Below are positions 26,932-34,273 of a DNA stretch of 34,273 nucleotides, one piece after another. Numbering within the stretch: the first letter of the stretch is position 1; each line of letters begins with the position of its first letter. Below the pieces are notes generated by a model that was given only the letters and a program-made list of their open reading frames with translations, was not told where the DNA came from and did not search any database. The DNA is from Nitrosovibrio sp. Nv4. GTDB taxonomy: Bacteria; Bdellovibrionota; UBA1018; CAIMNF01. Location of the stretch: NCBI GenBank assembly GCA_943327105.2, contig CALPVV020000018.1, forward strand, positions 1-34,273, written 5' to 3'. Made by a program: the position numbers and the translations under genes.

Positions 26932-28137
26932 ATGAAAAGCTATCGACAACCGTTGATTTTTGTTACCGCGCTCTTTTTTCTTTTTGGATTCATCACTTGT
27001 CTCAATGACATTTTGATTCCGCATTTAAAAAGTCTTTTCACATTGAACTATGCGCAAGCGATGCTGGTTCAGGTTTGCTTTTTTTCGGCTTATTTCTTCA
27101 TGTCGATTCCATCTGGACGAATCACACTAAAGCGCGGCTATCGATTCGGTATCGTTGCCGGGCTTGCGACCGCAGCAGTAGGAACACTTGGTTTTATTCC
27201 TGCGGCACATTCCGGTTCATACACTGTGTTTTTAATTTCCCTTTTCATTCTTGCTTCAGGCATCACTCTGCTTCAAGTTGCTGTGAACCCTTATGTAACC
27301 CTGCTTGGGGCACCTGAAAAAAGCGCTTTTCGTCTGAACTTGGTGCAAGCCTTCAATTCACTGGGCACCACTCTAGCTCCTTTAGTCGGCAGCGTTTTCA
27401 TCCTGGCATCAGAAGATAAAGTAAAAGCCATCGAAACCCCGTACCTGATTCTCACTCTTGCATTGATTGTGGTATCGCTGGTGTTTGCAAAAATCCCATT
27501 GCCCTCACTTAGTGATTATTCAAATCAAGAAGTGCCTGAAGGTGATGAAACTTTCTCACAGTCCATTTCTCACTACCTGCGAACCATGAAAGAAAATCCG
27601 CATCTGGTGCTGGGCATGTTGGCCATTTTCTTTTACGTCGGGGCCGAAGTTTCAATCGGCAGTTTTCTGGTTTCCTGGTTGAATGACTCGCAAGTTGCCG
27701 GGTTTGGGAAAGAAGAAGCAGGTAAATATGTAGCCTTTTACTGGGGTGGCGCCATGGTTGGACGATTCCTCGGTAGCTATCTCACTGCAACCTTCAAACC
27801 TTCAACCGTGTTGCGTACAGCCTTGGCAGTCATCTTGATCTTGATCGTTGTTGCCGTTGCCATGTATCAGCCGAGTATATCAATGTGGGCAATCATCTTG
27901 ATTGGTCTTTTCAATTCGATACAATTTCCAACTATTTTCTCAATGAGCGTTGCGGGCCTGGGGAAAGACACCCCTTATGCTTCAGGATTGCTCTGTACCT
28001 GCATTGTCGGCGGCGCCTTGATCCCACTTTTCCAAGGATTTTTAGCAGATGCCAGCGGATTACGAATCTCTTACATCATTCCGTTCCTGTGCTATTTGTA
28101 CATTTTTGCTTTCGCAAAACGGTTCGAGAAACAATAA
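26932..28137 (+). CDS. FucP-type sugar MFS transporter
   Basis: LFFLFGFITCLNDILIPHLKSLF, YFFMSIPSGRI, LLQVAVNPYVTLLG, NLVQAFNSLGTTLAPLVGS. Confidence 0.92.
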   Translation: MKSYRQPLIFVTALFFLFGFITCLNDILIPHLKSLFTLNYAQAMLVQVCFFSAYFFMSIPSGRITLKRGYRFGIVAGLATAAVGTLGFIPAAHSGSYTVFLISLFILASGITLLQVAVNPYVTLLGAPEKSAFRLNLVQAFNSLGTTLAPLVGSVFILASEDKVKAIETPYLILTLALIVVSLVFAKIPLPSLSDYSNQEVPEGDETFSQSISHYLRTMKENPHLVLGMLAIFFYVGAEVSIGSFLVSWLNDSQVAGFGKEEAGKYVAFYWGGAMVGRFLGSYLTATFKPSTVLRTALAVILILIVVAVAMYQPSISMWAIILIGLFNSIQFPTIFSMSVAGLGKDTPYASGLLCTCIVGGALIPLFQGFLADASGLRISYIIPFLCYLYIFAFAKRFEKQ

Positions 28138-28147
28138 GGTATTTGAT

Positions 28148-28987
28148 ATGAAAATCATCGTAGACAGCGGTTCAACCAAGGCAGACTGGGCATTCATCAA
28201 TCAAGATGGATTCGTGACCTACACTCATACCATGGGGCTGAATCCTTATTTTCACGGCCCGGAAAAAGTTGAAGCGGAACTTTCTAAAAAAGCATTTACC
28301 GATGCGGTTCCTGTTCTTGAGATCAAGGAAGTTTACTTTTACGGCGCCGGATGCCCCGATGAATTCTATTGTTCAAAAATGGCAGATGGTTTGAAGCGTG
28401 TTTTTAAAAATGCCAAAATTGAAGTACATCACGACTTGCTCGGAGCAGCCCGTGCCACCTGTGGCAGAAAACCGGGTATTGCAGGAATTCTCGGAACCGG
28501 TTCAAACTCATGCCTCTATGATGGTTCGAACGTCACGGATAATGTCACCGCCCTTGCCCATGTCTTAGGCGATGAAGGCGGAGGGGTGCACCTCGGTAAG
28601 CTGATTCTTCAGGCTTATTACTACCGTGAATTACCATCTGAATTGGAAGATGATTTCAATCGCAGTTACCCTGAGGGAAAAGATGCGATCATTCACCGCA
28701 TTTACGGTGAAGGCCAAAACGTGCACATCGCTTCATTTGCTCAATTCGCAATTCGTCACCGGGAACATCTTTTTATCAATTCACTGATCAAGAAAGCCTT
28801 CCGCGAATACGCTAACCGCCATTTGAAAAAATACCGCAATTGGCAGGAACTTGAAGTGAATCTGGTCGGTTCCATTGCCGACATCTTGAGTGATGAAGTA
28901 CGCAGCACTTTTGCCGAAGAAGGACTGAAAACAGGCGTCATCATTCGCAAACCTATTGAAAAGCTTGTAGAATTCCATTCAAATTAA
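28148..28987 (+). CDS. BadF/BadG/BcrA/BcrD ATPase family, N-acetylglucosamine kinase-like
   Basis: MKIIVDSGSTKADWAFI, YGAGC, GILGTGSNSCLYDG, HVLGDEGGGVHLGK; start corrected from 28049. Confidence 0.9.
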   Translation: MKIIVDSGSTKADWAFINQDGFVTYTHTMGLNPYFHGPEKVEAELSKKAFTDAVPVLEIKEVYFYGAGCPDEFYCSKMADGLKRVFKNAKIEVHHDLLGAARATCGRKPGIAGILGTGSNSCLYDGSNVTDNVTALAHVLGDEGGGVHLGKLILQAYYYRELPSELEDDFNRSYPEGKDAIIHRIYGEGQNVHIASFAQFAIRHREHLFINSLIKKAFREYANRHLKKYRNWQELEVNLVGSIADILSDEVRSTFAEEGLKTGVIIRKPIEKLVEFHSN

Positions 28988-29030
28988 AGATTCGTCAAGA
29001 AAATGCCGATCAGTCTGACAGGAGATCTCA

Positions 29031-30089
29031 ATGAAGAAGTCCATGTCAGCCATTATTGCTTTCACATTCTTTGCTTTTTCCGCTTCCGCAATTGAAATCA
29101 AGTACTCTGAACAAAGAGATTTGAATAAAGCCGCTGACATAACAAAAATAGCTCCGATTTCAAAAGTAATGACGGGTACCAGCTTTTTCGAGTTTGAACC
29201 TACAACAGGCAGTGATTTCATTCTCGATCAATTCGACACGGTTTGGATCAATGAAGATGCTTCCCAAGCGGTATTAGTACAACTTGATTTGAAGCTCGAA
29301 GATCAAAACCTGATCGGCAGAACCATCAAGCTAGATGATGGTTACCTCATGCACGGAGAGACCATGAAGGGCAGCCACTTTGCCGCATATTTTCATGGCA
29401 TGAATGAAGAAGCCTCAAAAGCAATTTTCAATAAAATGAAAACATCTGAAAAAACAGCTTCAATTAAACACTTTTTAAGTGAACTTTCGTATTCAAGCGC
29501 ATACGCCGAGCAAAGTGTCAGCAGTTGCGCTGACATCAAAGGAACCATTACTGAAACCAAAAACAAAATCAAAAGCGCTTTTCGAAACAACAAATGGACT
29601 TGTATTAAAAGCTTTTCAAAAGAAAAACACGGCAGCCTATTCAATGCAGTCATGCAAAAAATAGTCGATTTTCAGAATGGCACCCTATGGACCAAGGCTG
29701 CAAACGCACTGAAGTTCATTCATGCGGTATTAGGTGTGCTTACGGATTCTTCAACGCTGAAGAATCTGACGGAAATTCGTTTCTTACCTGAAAAAAAACA
29801 AGCTGAATTGGTATGCAGGGTATTTGGAAGAACCAGTAAAAACAGTGTCGAAATCGTGAACAAGAAAAGCTGGAACCAGGCCGACCGAGACATCATCAAG
29901 AAAGATTTCGGGATGAACCTCAGCAGTGAGCTTTCGATGCAACAATCGGAAATAGCCAAAGGAAAGGCAAATCATACGGAATCAGCCTGTTCAAAACTAT
30001 ACACTCGAACAAAGACCGTGATCGAAAAGACGTACAATTCGGTATCTAAGTCGGTAAAAGGCAGCAAAAAATCTCAAAAAGGCAAATAA
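29031..30089 (+). CDS. Hypothetical secreted protein with basic C-terminus
   Basis: MKKSMSAIIAFTFFAFSASA signal peptide; GGAG SD. Confidence 0.7.
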   Translation: MKKSMSAIIAFTFFAFSASAIEIKYSEQRDLNKAADITKIAPISKVMTGTSFFEFEPTTGSDFILDQFDTVWINEDASQAVLVQLDLKLEDQNLIGRTIKLDDGYLMHGETMKGSHFAAYFHGMNEEASKAIFNKMKTSEKTASIKHFLSELSYSSAYAEQSVSSCADIKGTITETKNKIKSAFRNNKWTCIKSFSKEKHGSLFNAVMQKIVDFQNGTLWTKAANALKFIHAVLGVLTDSSTLKNLTEIRFLPEKKQAELVCRVFGRTSKNSVEIVNKKSWNQADRDIIKKDFGMNLSSELSMQQSEIAKGKANHTESACSKLYTRTKTVIEKTYNSVSKSVKGSKKSQKGK

Positions 30090-30227
30090 ATGCCTCCCTA
30101 TAAACTATTTTGATTAAATGTCATAAGTTTTTTAAATAACTTGTGTGTAATTTTACTTGTGCACATAAACCCATCATGTTAAAACCCTCAACGAACCGGT
30201 CAGTTCAGGTTCATGGGAGAGGGTAAA

Positions 30228-30713
30228 ATGAAAAAATTTATTTGCGGTTTAATGGTGTTTTCAATGTTGAGTCTTGCGGCTCCAAAAAAAGAGGCACACG
30301 CGGGCTTCATTATCGTGGCAATGGTAGAGGAAAGTGTTTATAATCACAAACATAAATTCGATGATTACATCATTTACTTTTTCGCAGCCTCACTCATCAC
30401 CTATTCATTTTTCGTACTTACCACCGGCTTAAACAGCGCTTACAGCATTGGGGCTGGTATCGTGCTTCTAGATGAAAAAATCGAAAACTCTCAGGCAAAC
30501 ATCAAGGCTTCTCTTGCCGCTCGTTACCCATTTCTGGACGACTCGGCATCGATTCAGAACCTTTCAAGCTTGATTGTCAGCAAATATGCATCGACAAAGG
30601 ATGCCGAAGGCAATGCCGAAATCAAGTTGAACGCACAGGAAGTCAAAAATTCGGTTCAAAGTCTTGATCTGACCCAAGATCAACTGAATGAATTGGTTGC
30701 TAGTTTGAACTAA
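30228..30713 (+). CDS. Hypothetical secreted/membrane protein
   Basis: MKKFICGLMVFSMLSLAAPKKEAHA signal; second TM IIYFFAASLITYSFFVLTTGL; SD GGAGAGGG. Confidence 0.7.
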   Translation: MKKFICGLMVFSMLSLAAPKKEAHAGFIIVAMVEESVYNHKHKFDDYIIYFFAASLITYSFFVLTTGLNSAYSIGAGIVLLDEKIENSQANIKASLAARYPFLDDSASIQNLSSLIVSKYASTKDAEGNAEIKLNAQEVKNSVQSLDLTQDQLNELVASLN

Positions 30714-30742
30714 TAATAAAAAATATAGATGATATCGATCAA

Positions 30743-30772
30743 AGCCTCCGTAGATTACGGGGGCTTTTTTTT
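30743..30772 (+). terminator. Rho-independent terminator
   Basis: AGCCtCCGT-agatt-ACGGgGGCT followed by TTTTTTTT. Confidence 0.85.
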
Positions 30773-30787
30773 GGCACGATCCTTCCA
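30772..30787 (+). promoter_or_regulatory. Candidate sigma54-like promoter
   Basis: TGGCACGatccTTcCA, one mismatch to TGGCACR-N4-TTGCW, 39 nt upstream of ATG 30811. Confidence 0.3.
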
Positions 30788-30810
30788 TTAATTACCACAG
30801 AAGGTAATCA

Positions 30811-32919
30811 ATGCCGTTAAAACAAGTAACAATCAGCTTCATGCTGTCTATACTATTGACGCTCGCCTATGTGCCAGACACTATGGCGCAGGCTCCTTCA
30901 TTTGATTTTCATCTCAACAGCTTTCGGTGCCGGTTTGCAAAAGATGCAATGAAAAATCTTGAAGCAACCGACCCAAGCGACATTGATCGCATTTTGAACC
31001 AATCGATCAGCAACACTGAATCAGCACTTGAAAACGAAAAGCTTGAATCGAACCAAATTAAAATACTGAGAACCCATCTTTCACTGATCAAAGTACTGAA
31101 GAAATCAGCATCTCCCCGATCGGAACTACATCAATTCTTTCAAAATCTATGTATCGATTCTGAAGTCGTTGTAAAAAACGGCGCCAAAGCCATTGCCCAC
31201 ACATCGAACACGGTCAATCAAGGGGTGACTTTTCCTTTTCGATTCATGTTCCGCTTTTTTGTCGGTTTATTCAGTGGAAAAGAAAAACCAGAACGACAGT
31301 TAACCTGGAATGAAGCACTGGGTGATCGCAACACCTTCGCTTTTTCATTGTATTTTTTATATCAAGGTCTAAAAGCGTCGCTGATCTCAAACCCGATACT
31401 CGTACCCATTTACGCTTCCCCGATGATTGACACCCTCACCATGAGGGTCTGTGATCACTCGAACGATCTAACCGAAGATGAAAAAAAGTTTTGTACCCGG
31501 TATTTGAAAACAAAACGATCATTTTATGATGCCGCTGCCATCGCTCAAAAATGGGGCTCAACGCTTTCTTCAAAGTCAAAATCATTGCCACTAGAACCAT
31601 GGAATAAGCCCGTTTCAGAGAATAACCTGTGCGAGTTCATTGAACACGACAAGAAGCTGATGAATGCCGAAACAGCAGGTCATGCAATCAGAAGGATTCT
31701 TCCTGCTTATCTGAATCCCGGCTCATTGACCAAACCGAAACCGGTCTTGATTGAAACGTCATCATCATTTTTGGAAAAAACCGAAGTTTCGACTTTTGCC
31801 GGTTTACGAAATGTAGTGGTTAGCCTTGCGCCACCACCGGAACTGATCAGCGAAGCGAAGCTGATAGAACTCAAGATCAAGAGAGCTGAGTTCAAAAAAT
31901 CAGATCGAAAGCTCGGTAAACTCTATCGTGAAAAGAATGTAGATGCCTGCAATAAACGAAAGTCTGATTCTGGCTTTTCTTATGCGGAATACAACTCAAT
32001 CAGACAACAACTTCAGACTAATTATATTTTCGAAAAATTTCACGAACAGCAGAAATCGATTGAAGTGATGTTCAAGTTTGAAACTTCAAGACTGAATCTA
32101 TTCAGGCATACCAAGCTGAAGTGGGAACTGATTCCGAGCAATACTCTCAACACGGTTCATCAGCTTCTCAATGACCCAAGTGTTGGCAATCTCATTTTAA
32201 TCACCCACTCTGTCGAATCACGACACAAGATGATCGACTCGATGGGAAACCAATACCCTTCGACATTTTTCAATCATTTTTCACCAAATCTGATGAGCAT
32301 CAGTTTTCTCACCTGTCACTCATCAGACATTCTGGAAACCTATCCACTTCAACAAACTTTCACCCAATCGAACAGCATCCATCAAAAAAAGGTTCTGAAC
32401 TTCATTGAAGCAAACGATTTACTGGAATCGGGAACTACCGCACCCTTGAACGGCTTTGGTGATTTTCTAAGACGCATTGACCGTTCACTCACTGAAACCA
32501 TTCAGGAAAACATGCTTGCCCAGACGTTCCATTCCAACAGCAATGTTCCGATCAAAACGCGTAACACCTGCACCCTTGAACTACCGGATGTAAAGGTTCG
32601 AAAAGGCACTTTGTCGCTTATATTAAACAGAAATTTCATCGGTGACCTGAATCCGGTTGAAACAACAGGCCAGTTCAAGTTCGATTGTTCCATTTTAAAA
32701 AATGACGGCGAGGATAACACGCTCTTACTTCAAAACTCCCGAATCATTGATGAAAGTCCAATCGAATTTGAAAACAACATCCTTCCTCATCGATTCTTCA
32801 TCAACGGATCCATGTTGGACTCGTCCAACTCGGAATGGAAAAACTTCAATTCAAACGAACACTATTCAAGCAGCAAAATCACTTTTAGAGGTAATTATTA
32901 TGAAATTCAAACCAATTAA
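30811..32919 (+). CDS. Hypothetical large secreted protein
   Basis: MPLKQVTISFMLSILLTLAYVPDTMAQA signal peptide; 702 codons, no confident family. Confidence 0.75.
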   Translation: MPLKQVTISFMLSILLTLAYVPDTMAQAPSFDFHLNSFRCRFAKDAMKNLEATDPSDIDRILNQSISNTESALENEKLESNQIKILRTHLSLIKVLKKSASPRSELHQFFQNLCIDSEVVVKNGAKAIAHTSNTVNQGVTFPFRFMFRFFVGLFSGKEKPERQLTWNEALGDRNTFAFSLYFLYQGLKASLISNPILVPIYASPMIDTLTMRVCDHSNDLTEDEKKFCTRYLKTKRSFYDAAAIAQKWGSTLSSKSKSLPLEPWNKPVSENNLCEFIEHDKKLMNAETAGHAIRRILPAYLNPGSLTKPKPVLIETSSSFLEKTEVSTFAGLRNVVVSLAPPPELISEAKLIELKIKRAEFKKSDRKLGKLYREKNVDACNKRKSDSGFSYAEYNSIRQQLQTNYIFEKFHEQQKSIEVMFKFETSRLNLFRHTKLKWELIPSNTLNTVHQLLNDPSVGNLILITHSVESRHKMIDSMGNQYPSTFFNHFSPNLMSISFLTCHSSDILETYPLQQTFTQSNSIHQKKVLNFIEANDLLESGTTAPLNGFGDFLRRIDRSLTETIQENMLAQTFHSNSNVPIKTRNTCTLELPDVKVRKGTLSLILNRNFIGDLNPVETTGQFKFDCSILKNDGEDNTLLLQNSRIIDESPIEFENNILPHRFFINGSMLDSSNSEWKNFNSNEHYSSSKITFRGNYYEIQTN

Positions 32920-33769
32920 AATACTCGCTATCCTTCTTTCCATTCCATTTGCCGCTGTGGCCGATGATTATATCATCAAAAAGGGCGATCATTACAGCAA
33001 CGTAACCGATTTGCCTTCTTACTACACGGGGAAGAGCATGAAGTTCAAAGCCATGTTCGATGAAAGTGCAATCTATGATCTGGGCAATGAGAATCAGTAT
33101 GATGTGAATAAACTGTATGGAACCTCTGACTGTGGAAGCTGGAGCCCAACTCAAAATAGCGCGCGATTCGGATGGGTATGGAACCTACAAACCAAGAAAC
33201 TCGAAATCTATGGTTTTGTTCATGTTAATGGAAAGTTTGATTTCACGCTGATTGACCATGCCGATTTGAACCAAGTGTTCGATTATGAACTCACACTGAG
33301 TGAAGATGGTTCCCAATATATTTTCAACTTCAGAGGCAAAACCATTTCAATGAACCGGGGTTGCACCAAATCAGAAATGAGCGGTTTCAAATTAAAGCCT
33401 TATTTCGGCGGCAACGAAGTCGCACCTCATGATGTTTTGATCAAAATCGAAGATTCAAGCGACTATGCCACTCTTTCGATTCAAAATGTTTACCCTAACC
33501 CAGTTATTGGACAAAACATCTCTCTTGATTTGAATCTTCCTGAATCACTCAATGTTGGTTTTCGAATCTATGACCTCAATGGCCGCTTGGTAACACAGAT
33601 CGAACCAACTGAGCTTCCTGCATCAGCCGCTTTGATCAATCACAAAATCAATTTAGGTAATTTGTCAGGCGGTGTTTATCTGATCAGACCCTATGCAATT
33701 GTCAGCGGTTCTGAAAAATATGGGTTTGTGAATGGTGAAGGCCGCGCGACCAAATTTGTTGTGCCTTGA
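32900..33769 (+). CDS. Secreted protein with T9SS type A-like C-terminal sorting domain
   Basis: MKFKPIKILAILLSIPFAAVADD signal; C-terminus NVYPNPVIGQNISLDLNLPESLNVGFRIYDLNGRLV...INLGNLSGGVYLIR...KFVVP. Start corrected from 32702. Confidence 0.75.
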   Translation: MKFKPIKILAILLSIPFAAVADDYIIKKGDHYSNVTDLPSYYTGKSMKFKAMFDESAIYDLGNENQYDVNKLYGTSDCGSWSPTQNSARFGWVWNLQTKKLEIYGFVHVNGKFDFTLIDHADLNQVFDYELTLSEDGSQYIFNFRGKTISMNRGCTKSEMSGFKLKPYFGGNEVAPHDVLIKIEDSSDYATLSIQNVYPNPVIGQNISLDLNLPESLNVGFRIYDLNGRLVTQIEPTELPASAALINHKINLGNLSGGVYLIRPYAIVSGSEKYGFVNGEGRATKFVVP

Positions 33770-33792
33770 TGAAAGAGTGCTAAGATTACAGC

Positions 33793-34273
33793 ATGATCAA
33801 AACCAAGGGTTATGCTGCCTTATCTGCCAATTCTCCTCTTCAACCATTTACCTTTGAAAGACGTGAGCCGAAACCGGATGAGCTCGTGATTGAAATCGCC
33901 TATTCAGGTATTTGTCATTCAGATATTCATACTGCCCGCAGCGAATGGGGTCCAACGGCCTACCCTTGCGTACCAGGACATGAAATTGTCGGTATAGTCA
34001 AAGCTGTCGGGAAAAAAGTGAAACGATTCAAGAATGGTGATCTTGCAGGTGTCGGCTGCATGGTCGATTCATGCGGAAAATGCAAAAGCTGTAAAACAAA
34101 TGAAGAGCAATTTTGCCATGATCATACCGTATTTACCTATAACAGCCTGGAGCTTGATGGAAAAACCCCAACACTAGGTGGTTATTCTAGCATCATCGTC
34201 GTAAAAGAAAAATTCGCACTGAAGATCAAGAAAGGCCAGGCACTAGAACGGGTTGCTCCACTGCTTTGTGCCG
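33793..34273 (+). CDS. Zinc-dependent alcohol dehydrogenase, truncated by window end
   Basis: YSGICHSDIHTARSEWGPTAYPCVPGHEIVGIVKAVGKKV, CGKCKSCKTNEEQFC structural zinc loop. Confidence 0.93.
   Translation, partial: MIKTKGYAALSANSPLQPFTFERREPKPDELVIEIAYSGICHSDIHTARSEWGPTAYPCVPGHEIVGIVKAVGKKVKRFKNGDLAGVGCMVDSCGKCKSCKTNEEQFCHDHTVFTYNSLELDGKTPTLGGYSSIIVVKEKFALKIKKGQALERVAPLLCA

Noticed and set aside
1-34273. tRNA, rRNA, prophage, transposase or insertion sequence
   Set aside because: None recognised by reading; no transposase or integrase motifs in the ORF translations.

Overview
The window is a dense bacterial chromosomal segment. Gene content (PrkA, fused CcoNO, many secreted proteins, FucP-type transporter plus BadF-type kinase) is compatible with a Bdellovibrionota-like organism, but that assignment is inference. 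Recognisable genes: mutS, an MBL-fold hydrolase, mutY, an N-acetylmuramoyl-L-alanine amidase, a thioesterase, a holA-like gene, nrdR, nusB, prkA (preceded by three small co-directional ORFs), an RluA-family pseudouridine synthase, a PHB-depolymerase-like esterase, a complete minus-strand cbb3 oxidase locus (CBS protein, ccoI, ccoS, ccoNO fusion, ccoQ, mono-haem ccoP, ccoG, TauE/SafE-like), a divergent FNR-like regulator, a PEBP protein, an amino-sugar-type transporter/kinase pair, several uncharacterised secreted proteins, and a truncated Zn alcohol dehydrogenase. The most interesting signal is an unlisted 31-aa single-TM ORF (17103-17198, minus). It resembles the TM and post-TM segment of the CcoQ in this window. 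Upstream it has a promoter module (AAGGTGTTATGA-N16-TATGATCwGGrTCATArTTCG) that recurs with identical spacing between the cbb3 operon and the fnr-like gene, about 8.3 kb away. Other points: a Bacteroidetes-style T9SS type A-like C-terminal domain, phage-tail-like glycine-rich surface proteins with a TGG repeat, an orphan M17-N-like protein upstream of prkA, and repeated terminator and sigma54-like elements.
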